A program made the translations under genes and the position numbers. From positions 124,001 through 188,000 of the forward strand of contig NZ_VUMO01000002.1 of assembly GCF_009696145.1 (NCBI RefSeq): 64,000 nucleotides of DNA. The letters run 5' to 3'. The notes beneath the pieces are model-generated. The model saw only the letters and a program-made list of their open reading frames with translations. It had not been told where the DNA came from and did not search any database. The DNA is from Pseudoramibacter porci. Lineage in GTDB: Bacteria; Bacillota; Clostridia; Eubacteriales; Eubacteriaceae. Within the stretch, counting starts at the first letter, position 1. Every line of letters begins with the position of its first letter. Shown here in pieces: positions 8,444 to 15,771 of the stretch.

Positions 8444-9994
8444 ATGAAATACGATCCCCACAAAAGCGGTGCCCAGTATCTCGAAGATCTGGCCACCTCA
8501 TATTGGTACGCAAGTGCCCTATTCACAGCCCTGGACTCAGGGCTGTTTAATGTCTTACAGAAAAATAACGTGCTGAGCGCCGAAGACGCTGCTGCAAAAC
8601 TCGGCTGGCAGCCCGGACCGACGGCACGTTTTTTAAAGTTGCTTAAGGAAATGGGCCTCGTCGATGTGTATGCAGGCAAATGGTACAACACCGGCCTCAC
8701 CACCGACCATCTCGTCGACGGCGCCCCCCAGGATCAGCGAGCGAACATTCGCTGGCGCCGAGACCTTCGCGGCGAATGGGACACCCTGCCCGACGTGCTC
8801 GCCGCCGGCACCCGCACGCTCTTTCCGCCTGACGACGTCTGTGAGGCCGACATGCACGCAAGACGCGTCGAATACCTCAAAGCGATGGACGCCGTCATCG
8901 ACGGCAAAATCGCTGAAATGCTGCCGATGTTTACCCGCGCGCTGCCTGAAAACGCGGCCGTGCTCGACGTGGGATGCGGCAGCGGCAAATTCGCGATGTC
9001 GGTGCTCGCCGCCTGCCCCGGCGCCACCGCCGACCTGATGGACATTCGGCAAATGACGCCCATCACCAGAGCCTTCGCTGACGCCTGGCCCGAAGCTGCG
9101 GCAAGCCACGCCCAGACGGTCGATCAAAACATCTTAGAGCGGCCGTGGCAGGTGAGCCGTCAATACGACTTGATCATTCTGTCCAACATCGTTCACGCCA
9201 CCGCCGAGGCGGAATCGGCATCGGTGCTTGAAGAGGCCACCGCCCATTTGGCGCCAGACGGCATCCTGCTCGTGCACGATTTCTTTTTAGAACACGACCC
9301 GGTTAAGTCCCGCCTGTCCGACATCAACATGATGGTCAACACCTACAACGGGCGGGCTTACTCGGCGAAATGGACGGCCGACACACTGAAGGCGGCCGGC
9401 TGCGGCGCGTCTGCCTTTGTGCCTTTGTCGACCGACACCGGCGTCCTCTTTGCCTGCCAAAAGGCGGACCGGCTTAAAGATCTGGCCCTCGACCCAGCCG
9501 CTCAGCTGATCCCCAAAATCAAGGCCCTCGGTTTTGCCGACGCCATCCCCTTTAAGGCCGACGACGTTGTCTTTTCGCCCTTTGCCCGGAACAAATGCCA
9601 ATACGGCTGCCAATCTGCCTACGAAAAGACCTGCATCTCCAACCGGGACATGAGCTACGACGAAACCCAGGCGATGGTGGGCGACTACCGCCGCGGGCTG
9701 CTGCTGTGCTCGGAGCCGCCTACCGGCGATTTTCAAAGACGCTGCCTCGCAGCGGAGGCTGAAGCCTTTAAATCGGGCTTTTACAAGGCCTTTGTGTTCT
9801 GGGCCGGGCCCTGCAGCATCTGCAAGACCTGCGACCCGAAAACACCCTGTGCCAACCCGGCCCACCATCGTCCGTCAATGGAAGGCTGCGGCATCGACGT
9901 CTACGCGACGGTCAATCAAGTCGGCGAAACCCTGCACCCGCTGCGGCGCCGGGGCGAGACCGTCAAATACTACGGTCTGCTGCTGCTCGACTAA
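8444..9994 (+). CDS. bzaC: BzaC: 5-hydroxybenzimidazole O-methyltransferase fused to a Cys-rich DUF2284-like domain
   Basis: The 516-aa product has an N-terminal winged-helix dimerisation part (about 10-90) and an O-methyltransferase domain whose SAM loop VLDVGCGSG is at about 173-181. In the pathway BzaC methylates 5-hydroxybenzimidazole to the 5-methoxy compound. A second region (about 350-516) holds around ten cysteines, including CQYGC, CSICKTC and MEGCG, and resembles DUF2284 predicted metal-binding proteins; its role is unknown. The start is ATG 8444, four bases after the cobT stop, with no clear SD, so coupling to cobT translation is likely. Confidence 0.88.
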   Translation: MKYDPHKSGAQYLEDLATSYWYASALFTALDSGLFNVLQKNNVLSAEDAAAKLGWQPGPTARFLKLLKEMGLVDVYAGKWYNTGLTTDHLVDGAPQDQRANIRWRRDLRGEWDTLPDVLAAGTRTLFPPDDVCEADMHARRVEYLKAMDAVIDGKIAEMLPMFTRALPENAAVLDVGCGSGKFAMSVLAACPGATADLMDIRQMTPITRAFADAWPEAAASHAQTVDQNILERPWQVSRQYDLIILSNIVHATAEAESASVLEEATAHLAPDGILLVHDFFLEHDPVKSRLSDINMMVNTYNGRAYSAKWTADTLKAAGCGASAFVPLSTDTGVLFACQKADRLKDLALDPAAQLIPKIKALGFADAIPFKADDVVFSPFARNKCQYGCQSAYEKTCISNRDMSYDETQAMVGDYRRGLLLCSEPPTGDFQRRCLAAEAEAFKSGFYKAFVFWAGPCSICKTCDPKTPCANPAHHRPSMEGCGIDVYATVNQVGETLHPLRRRGETVKYYGLLLLD

Positions 9995-10021
9995 TCCAAG
10001 TACTCCTAGAAAAGAGCGTTT

Positions 10022-11380
10022 ATGAAATCAAAAATTTTACTGGTTCAGGCCATTTCCATGGAAGGCCTCGACATCGAACGGGTCTACCCCATCGGCATCG
10101 TCACCCTCGGCACCTTATTAAAACGCAGCGGCCACTACGACGTGAAAATTTTCGACATGAACATGTCGGCCAACCCCTACGCCGAGCTGAAGACTAAAAT
10201 CGCTGAAACTGAGCCGGACGTGATCGGCATCTCGCTGCGCAACCTCGATCCTCTGGGCAACCGCACCACCTCGCTGATCGTGCCCTTTGCCATGACCGTC
10301 CGCTTCATTCACCAATTTGCGCCGGACACGCCGCTGATGGCCGGCGGCACCGCCTTTACGCTGTTCCCCGAACGGCTCATGGGCGATTTTCCGGAAATCA
10401 CCTGCGGGATCGTCGGCGAAGCGGAAAACAATGCCGTGCCCCTCGTGGACGCGCTGACGGCCCACGAACCCCTTCCCGATCTGCCCGGCGTCATCCGGCG
10501 GGACGGCGAAGGCCTGCGTTTCAATCCACCGGACGGCAGTTTCGACATGCACAGCTACCGCATGATTGACCGGGATTTACTCCCGCCGGCGGATTACCTC
10601 AAAGTCAACAAATACGTCGAAAGCATCGGCGTCGAAACCAAGCGGGGCTGCTGCTTCCATTGCGGCTACTGCGAATACCCGAAAATCTCGGGCCGGTGCA
10701 TGCGGCTGCGGGATCCCCTCGCTGTCGTCGACGAAATTGAATACCTCAAGGAAAAATACGGGGTGACGCGCATCCATCTGACGGATTCCATCGTCAACGT
10801 GCCGCCGAATCACCTCGACACGATTTGCGAAGAGCTGCTGCGGCGGGATCTCAGCATCCATTGGAGCGGCTTCTTCCGCGAAGACACCCTCACCCGGGAA
10901 AATACAAAGCTTTACGCCGAATCGGGCTGCGAATCCTTTTCCCTCTCGCCCGACGGGCTGTGCCAAAAACATCTGGACATGCTGGACAAGCACCTCACGG
11001 TCGACCAAATTCTCGAAGCGGCTCATGTGTTAGCGGATACCGGCGTCATCGCCGTCTACCACTTCCTCGTCAACGTCCCCGGTGAAACCCGGGAAACCAT
11101 CGAAGAAGCGAAAAAACTCATCGACGCCATTTACGGCATCCACGCCGGCACCAAAAGCCTCGGCACCATCGTCCTTAACCTGATCCGGATCATGCCCGGC
11201 ACGAAAATCGAGCGCCTTGCCCTCGAGGACGGCGTGATCACACCGGAAACCGATCTGCTTTATCCGGTTTATCACGATCCACCGGCCACCCGCACTTCCC
11301 GCTACGAATTGGAGGTCTACCACCAGACGCGCAACATCGCCATGTGGAACGGCTTTGATCTGCCGAAGCCGATGAAATAA
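10022..11380 (+). CDS. bzaD: B12-binding radical SAM protein BzaD
   Basis: The 452-aa product has an N-terminal cobalamin-binding-like Rossmann region (about 1-150) and a radical SAM domain with CX3CX2C at C210, C214 and C217. In the characterised E. limosum pathway, BzaD is needed to go from 5-methoxybenzimidazole to 5-methoxy-6-methylbenzimidazole, a C-methylation. The gene lies 27 nt after bzaC with a weak SD (AAAAGAG). It shares the two-domain plan with BzaE but little sequence beyond it, so BzaD versus BzaE is assigned mainly by order. Confidence 0.88.
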   Translation: MKSKILLVQAISMEGLDIERVYPIGIVTLGTLLKRSGHYDVKIFDMNMSANPYAELKTKIAETEPDVIGISLRNLDPLGNRTTSLIVPFAMTVRFIHQFAPDTPLMAGGTAFTLFPERLMGDFPEITCGIVGEAENNAVPLVDALTAHEPLPDLPGVIRRDGEGLRFNPPDGSFDMHSYRMIDRDLLPPADYLKVNKYVESIGVETKRGCCFHCGYCEYPKISGRCMRLRDPLAVVDEIEYLKEKYGVTRIHLTDSIVNVPPNHLDTICEELLRRDLSIHWSGFFREDTLTRENTKLYAESGCESFSLSPDGLCQKHLDMLDKHLTVDQILEAAHVLADTGVIAVYHFLVNVPGETRETIEEAKKLIDAIYGIHAGTKSLGTIVLNLIRIMPGTKIERLALEDGVITPETDLLYPVYHDPPATRTSRYELEVYHQTRNIAMWNGFDLPKPMK

Positions 11381-11395
11381 ATAAAGGAAATTGAT

Positions 11396-12880
11396 ATGAA
11401 AATCTTATTGCTTGAACACCCCAGAAAACCGGCGGAAGACCGTCAAAACGACATTGCCAACACGACACTGGCCTCCTGTCTGACTTCCGGCTATCTCGCC
11501 GCCAACCTGCTCAAGGCCGGCCATTGCGTCGACCTTATCGAAGGGTACATGGAACATCTGTCCTACGACGCCATCGAAAAGGAAGTCGCCGCTTTCAGAC
11601 CGACGCTTCTAGCCGTCCACCTCGTCTACAACTGGGAAGACAACCACGTGCTGTACACCTTCCTGACCCGGCTGAAAAAACAGTACGGCATTGAACACCT
11701 TTCTGTTTACGGCTATTACCCGACTTTTGCTTACGAAGAAGTCCTCAGCCGCTGCACCGCCATCGATTCGGCGATGCTCGGCGAAAACGAACAGACCGTC
11801 GTCGACCTGGCCGCCCATCTCGATCACTGGCAGGACGTCAAGGGCTTGGCCTTCAGAACGGAAGACGGCGTCAAGGCGTCCTTCGGCACCCTGGTGAAGG
11901 ACCTCGACACGCTGCCCTTCCCGATCCGCAAGGCGACGTCTTACCCGGGCGGCGAGGTCAACATCCTCGGCAGCCGCGGCTGCTACAACACCTGCACCTT
12001 CTGCTACATCAACCCGTTCTTCGGCGACGACACGGGCTGTCCGCGCTGGCGCACCCGAACGCCGGAAAACATCCTCGCTGAAATCGATCAAGTCATCGCC
12101 CAGACCGACCACCGGTATTTTTACTTCGACGACCCCAATTTCTTCGGCCCCGGCAAAGCCGGACGCGACCGAGTGTTAAAACTCGCCGAGCTGCTCAAGA
12201 CCCGGCCGATTACCTTCGGCATTGAAGCCCGGGCCAACGACATCGACGAAGCCACCACGGCGGCGCTGGTCGACGCCGGCATGACGGATATCCTCGTCGG
12301 TCTCGAAAGCGGCCGGCAGGAAGTCCTCGACCGCCTCGACAAGCACACCACTGTTGCCCAAAACGAGGAAGCGCTGAAAATTTTGAGAGCCCACGGCATT
12401 GAACCCAACGTCGGCTTCATCATGTTTGAGCCGGATTCGTCCTTCGACGACTTGCGCACCAACTTCGATTTCCTGATGCGCAACGATTTATTAAAGCGCC
12501 TGGAAATTTCGGTGAACGTGCTCTATCACCATCAAATCATCCTCGCCGGCAGCGAAAGCTACAAGCAGCTTCAGCGTGAGGGCCGGCTGCACATCTCGGA
12601 CCACTCAGTTTACGAGGCGACGACGGATTACCTCGATCCGGATATCGCCGCTTTTGCCCGGTTCATGCGCCGCCTGACCAATCACATCTTCGACTGGTCC
12701 GCCGGCACCTGGCAGGCCGCTGCTGACGGCGAGCCCGAAGCGCGGGCCGCTTTCGACCGGGTCAACACCGTCCTCGTCGGCTGGTTCAAAGCCATCTTGG
12801 ACGCGCCGGCAAAACTACACGATTTCGACGCACTGGCCGCAGAAGCTGAGGCCGACGTCGACCGCGCCATTGCCGGATAA
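11396..12880 (+). CDS. bzaE: B12-binding radical SAM protein BzaE
   Basis: The 494-aa product has an N-terminal B12-binding-like domain (about 1-150) and a radical SAM core with CX3CX2C at C196, C200 and C203 (GSRGCYNTCTFC). In known operons BzaE completes 5,6-dimethylbenzimidazole from the methoxy-methyl intermediate. It is the last gene of the operon, 15 nt after bzaD, with AAGGAAATTGAT before the ATG, and is followed by a strong terminator. Its presence predicts DMB, hence true vitamin B12, as the native cobamide rather than a methoxybenzimidazole analogue. Confidence 0.88.
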   Translation: MKILLLEHPRKPAEDRQNDIANTTLASCLTSGYLAANLLKAGHCVDLIEGYMEHLSYDAIEKEVAAFRPTLLAVHLVYNWEDNHVLYTFLTRLKKQYGIEHLSVYGYYPTFAYEEVLSRCTAIDSAMLGENEQTVVDLAAHLDHWQDVKGLAFRTEDGVKASFGTLVKDLDTLPFPIRKATSYPGGEVNILGSRGCYNTCTFCYINPFFGDDTGCPRWRTRTPENILAEIDQVIAQTDHRYFYFDDPNFFGPGKAGRDRVLKLAELLKTRPITFGIEARANDIDEATTAALVDAGMTDILVGLESGRQEVLDRLDKHTTVAQNEEALKILRAHGIEPNVGFIMFEPDSSFDDLRTNFDFLMRNDLLKRLEISVNVLYHHQIILAGSESYKQLQREGRLHISDHSVYEATTDYLDPDIAAFARFMRRLTNHIFDWSAGTWQAAADGEPEARAAFDRVNTVLVGWFKAILDAPAKLHDFDALAAEAEADVDRAIAG

Positions 12881-12896
12881 TCGACTTCAAACAAAA

Positions 12897-12935
12897 ACCG
12901 CAAGGCTGTTCAAACGCACAGCCTTGCGGTTTTTT
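12897..12935. terminator. Bidirectional terminator between bzaE and the HxlR gene
   Basis: A perfect 13-bp stem (ACCGCAAGGCTGT with ACAGCCTTGCGGT), an 8-nt loop, and A- and T-runs on both sides can stop the bza operon and the converging HxlR gene. Confidence 0.9.
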
Positions 12936-13269
12936 ACAGGTGTTTTTCGCCCCAGTCTTTAAGCTCCAAGAGAATGGGGATCAGCGACGTGGCCTTTTCC
13001 GTCAGGGCATATTCCACCCGCACCGGCATCTCGTCGTACTGCTGCCGGAGAATCAGGCCATCGGCCTCCATTTCCCGCAGAGACTGGGCCAGCATCGTAT
13101 TGGTGATGCCGACAATGGTCCGGCGGATTTCCCCGTAGCGCATCGCGGCGTGGCCGTGCATCGCGCAGAGGATCAATATTTTCCATTTGCCGCCAATGGT
13201 ATTTAATACTTTGCGGACGCCGCAGCCCTCGCCGCCAACCGTTTCGCAGATTATGTCTTTCTTTTTCAC
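12934..13269 (-). CDS. HxlR-family winged-helix regulator
   Basis: The 111-aa protein has the HxlR core GGKWKILILCAM, then YGEIRR, ITNTMLAQSLREMEADGLI and the wing VRVEYALTEKA. HxlR proteins are small dimeric DNA-binding regulators, many of which sense electrophiles or thiol stress through cysteines. Two cysteines lie just before the helix-turn-helix core (positions 8 and 16 of this start). The chosen start is GTG 13269, preceded by GAGG with a 6-nt spacer; a GTG at 13281 is possible but lacks an SD. The gene is divergent from thioredoxin across a 143-bp region, so trxA is its most likely target, though this is inferred. Confidence 0.85.
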   Translation of the reverse strand: MKKKDIICETVGGEGCGVRKVLNTIGGKWKILILCAMHGHAAMRYGEIRRTIVGITNTMLAQSLREMEADGLILRQQYDEMPVRVEYALTEKATSLIPILLELKDWGEKHL

Positions 13270-13340
13270 TTTACGCCTCACTTGCTTTATTTTTTCTTAA
13301 CGCTCAGTTTTTTCTGACCACCTCAATAAAAACTGCGTAC

Positions 13341-13368
13341 TTGATCATTTTTTTATACCACGTATAAT
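13341..13368 (+). promoter_or_regulatory. Promoter of the thioredoxin gene
   Basis: TTGATC and TATAAT are separated by 16 bp and lie 45 bp before the start codon. Confidence 0.6.
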
Positions 13369-13412
13369 AGACTTATCAAAAGAAAAATGCAACCACAAAG
13401 GAGGTTTTGATT

Positions 13413-13727
13413 ATGGCCACACAATTTACAGAAGCCAATTTTGAACAGGAAGTGCTCCAGAGCGACGTTCCGGTCGTCGTCGATTTCTACGCCGATTGGT
13501 GCGGCCCCTGCAAAATGATGAGCCCGGTGGTCGAAAAACTCGCCGACACCTACGCGGGGCGCGTCAAAATCGGGAAGCTCAATACCGATGAAGCGCAGTC
13601 TCTCGCCGCGAAATACGGTGTCATGAGTATTCCGAACATCGTCTTTTTCAAAAACGGTGAAGTGGTCGACCGCCAAGTCGGCGCCGTCCCCCAATCAGTT
13701 TTGGAAGAAAAAATCAAAAATCTATAA
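13413..13727 (+). CDS. trxA: Thioredoxin
   Basis: The 104-aa thioredoxin has the active site WCGPC with C30 and C33, plus the conserved structural residues VDFYADW and the cis-proline region SIPNIVFF. It reduces protein disulfides in the cytoplasm using electrons from thioredoxin reductase, which is not in this window. The start is ATG 13413, 8 nt after AAAGGAGG; an ATG two codons upstream has worse spacing. It is monocistronic, with its own promoter and terminator, and divergent from the HxlR regulator. Confidence 0.96.
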   Translation: MATQFTEANFEQEVLQSDVPVVVDFYADWCGPCKMMSPVVEKLADTYAGRVKIGKLNTDEAQSLAAKYGVMSIPNIVFFKNGEVVDRQVGAVPQSVLEEKIKNL

Positions 13728-13743
13728 TGTCACCCTTCCCCCC

Positions 13744-13792
13744 AAAAAAATCGCCTCGGGATGCTGATGAATCATCAGCCCGAGGCTTTTTT
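13744..13792. terminator. Bidirectional terminator between trxA and the hypothetical gene
   Basis: The GCCTCGGG/CCGAGGC outer stem with inner GCTGATGA/TCATCAGC forms a long hairpin with flanking A7 and T6 runs. Confidence 0.88.
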
Positions 13793-13793
13793 A

Positions 13794-14252
13794 TTAATCC
13801 ACGTCTTCTTCCAGCTCGAAATAGGCGCCGGGCACACCCAAGGGCGCAAGCACCTGCGCGAGTTTGTCGAGGGTGCTCATGATCGCGCTGGCGTGGGGAT
13901 TGGTCATGGCGTCCCGTCTGTAACAGCTTAAATTCGTCGTGCCAATGGCGCTGCGCGCCTTGCCGTTGTAAAAGGTCATCTCCTGGGTGTAGCCGTCGAG
14001 AATCATCGTGCAGGCCTCATCGTAAAGGTCTTCGTAACCGTACAAATCGGGATTGCTGACGATCCGCTTGACCTGGGCCATTGTGCCCTCGTCGAGATCG
14101 ATGTACCTGTAATCCTTCGGCCGGCTGTCCTCTGGTTTGCCGTAGCCGACGCGGCAGCCCTCGCCGTCTTCGACAATTTCGACGCCGGAAATCGGCAGGC
14201 CCCAGGCATCGCTCAGCCGGTATTCAAACCATCGTATTGGCGCATTTTCCAT
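13794..14252 (-). CDS. Hypothetical protein, 152 aa
   Basis: I do not recognise this family. The protein is soluble and acidic with no signal peptide or membrane segment, and is rich in D, E, Y and G (for example YRYIDLDEG). It has three scattered cysteines without a metal-binding pattern. The start at ATG 14252 is chosen because TGGAGG precedes it by 5 nt; the ATG at 14264 has a poorer SD. It is monocistronic and converges on trxA. Codon use and GC match the neighbours, so it is likely a real native gene. Confidence 0.7.
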   Translation of the reverse strand: MENAPIRWFEYRLSDAWGLPISGVEIVEDGEGCRVGYGKPEDSRPKDYRYIDLDEGTMAQVKRIVSNPDLYGYEDLYDEACTMILDGYTQEMTFYNGKARSAIGTTNLSCYRRDAMTNPHASAIMSTLDKLAQVLAPLGVPGAYFELEEDVD

Positions 14253-14390
14253 GGGTTCCTCCATTTTGTCCTATTCTCATTTATTTTCACTCCGATTATA
14301 ACACACCCCCTGAACCCGGGCGGATGCTTAAAAAAAAATACATGGCGCCGCGCATTTCTTGCCGATTCTGGCTGACTTTGACCAATTCTA

Positions 14391-14399
14391 TGATATAAT
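14391..14399 (+). promoter_or_regulatory. Extended -10 promoter of the symporter gene
   Basis: TGATATAAT is an extended -10 (TGnTATAAT) located 43 bp before the TTG start. There is no good -35 at the right distance; a TTGACC 10 bp upstream is too close. Confidence 0.45.
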
Positions 14400-14441
14400 C
14401 TAATCAAAGTTTAATATTACCTTAAGAAAGGAGCCCTTTCA

Positions 14442-15695
14442 TTGGCAACCTCTCAAAAATCCAAGCGCAAGCTCTCACTGCTTCCGCGACTGCTCATCGG
14501 CATCGCCGCTGGTATTCTCATCGGCAGCCTTGGCAATATTCTGCATATTGCCCACACCCCCGGCTTCACCGGATTGATCCGCGTGATCGCGACTTTTGTT
14601 GCGCTCTTCAGCGAGTTTCTCAATTTCACGATTCCGCTTTTGATCCTGGCTTTCGTTTCAGTCGGACTGGCCGAACTCGGCAAAAAGGCCAACAAGCTCT
14701 TTGGTATCACCCTGGCCTTAGCTTACTGCTCGACGATTATCGCCGGGTTTTCCGCCTATTTTCTCGGCAGCACCTTATTGCCGAAACTCGTGCGAAAAAT
14801 CGGCGGATCGGTCATCACCGGCAAGTCCTTCGACCCGATCTTTACGATTTCGATGAAACCGGTCTTCCCGATCATGACATCGTTGATTTTAGCCTTCGTC
14901 CTCGGACTGGCCATGGCCAATCTCGAAACGCCGACGTTGATGAACGCGGTCCAGGATCTGAAGAAAGTCATTGTCGTCGTCCTCGAAAAAGTGATCATCC
15001 CGCTGATCCCGTATTACATCGCCGGGACCTTCGCCAAAATCGCGGCGGCCGGTCAGCTCGCGCCGACGATTATCATGTTCGCGAAGCTCTACATCTGCAT
15101 CCTCTGTCTGCAATGGGTGTACATCCTGTTCCAGTTTACGGTGGCCAGCGGCTGGCGCCGGGAAAACCGCTGGAAGGATCTCAAAAACATCGTACCTGCT
15201 TATTTCACAGCGCTGGGGACTCAGTCCTCCGCCGCGACGATTCCGGTATCCCTGCAGTCAGCAGCTGATAACGGCATCGCGCCGGACGTCCGCAACTTCG
15301 TGATTCCGCTCTGCGCAACCATTCACTTGGCCGGCGACACCATCTGCTTGACATTGGGCTCCATGGGGATCATGCTCGCCTGCGGCCTGCACCCGACTCT
15401 GAATTTATTCGCACCGTTTATCTTCATGCTCGGCATCACCATGGTCGCCGCACCTGGCGTCCCTGGCGGCGGCGTCATGGCCGCCCTCGGCATCATCAAG
15501 TCCATGCTCGGGTTCACCTCTTCGATGTGTGAGCTCATCATCGCCCTGCACCTGTCTCAGGACAGCTTCGGCACCGCCTGCAATATCACTGGCGACCAGT
15601 CGGTTGCAGCCATTGTCGATTATATTGACAGCAAGGACCGCGAAAGCGAGCCGCGCATTTCAGCGCCTTCTGAAAAAACGGAAGAAGCCGAATAA
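14442..15695 (+). CDS. Sodium/proton:dicarboxylate (DAACS-family) symporter
   Basis: The 417-aa polytopic membrane protein shows hallmarks of the dicarboxylate/amino acid:cation symporter family: the serine-rich loop before helix 7 (LGTQSSAATIPVSLQSA), the TIHLAGDTICLTLGSMGI segment in place of the usual NMDG region, and the GVPGGGVMAA hairpin. These regions form the substrate and sodium sites in GltPh-type transporters. It probably imports a C4-dicarboxylate or an amino acid such as glutamate, serine or threonine; the substrate cannot be fixed from sequence. The start is TTG 14442, 8 nt after AAAGGAG, which is much better supported than any other start. Confidence 0.88.
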   Translation: MATSQKSKRKLSLLPRLLIGIAAGILIGSLGNILHIAHTPGFTGLIRVIATFVALFSEFLNFTIPLLILAFVSVGLAELGKKANKLFGITLALAYCSTIIAGFSAYFLGSTLLPKLVRKIGGSVITGKSFDPIFTISMKPVFPIMTSLILAFVLGLAMANLETPTLMNAVQDLKKVIVVVLEKVIIPLIPYYIAGTFAKIAAAGQLAPTIIMFAKLYICILCLQWVYILFQFTVASGWRRENRWKDLKNIVPAYFTALGTQSSAATIPVSLQSAADNGIAPDVRNFVIPLCATIHLAGDTICLTLGSMGIMLACGLHPTLNLFAPFIFMLGITMVAAPGVPGGGVMAALGIIKSMLGFTSSMCELIIALHLSQDSFGTACNITGDQSVAAIVDYIDSKDRESEPRISAPSEKTEEAE

Positions 15696-15710
15696 TCATT
15701 TTCCCGCATT

Positions 15711-15745
15711 AAAAAACGCCAAAATCTGACGATTTTGGCGTTTTT
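15711..15745. terminator. Bidirectional terminator after the symporter
   Basis: AACGCCAAAATC pairs with GATTTTGGCGTT around a 4-nt loop, with A and T runs on the two sides. It serves the converging symporter and thioester-protein genes. Confidence 0.88.
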
Positions 15746-15771
15746 ATTTAATTGGTAATATTTCGACGCTT

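Noticed and set aside
14377-14382. TTGACC as -35 of the symporter promoter
   Set aside because: It lies only about 10 bp from the TATAAT, too close for a -35; an extended -10 is more likely.
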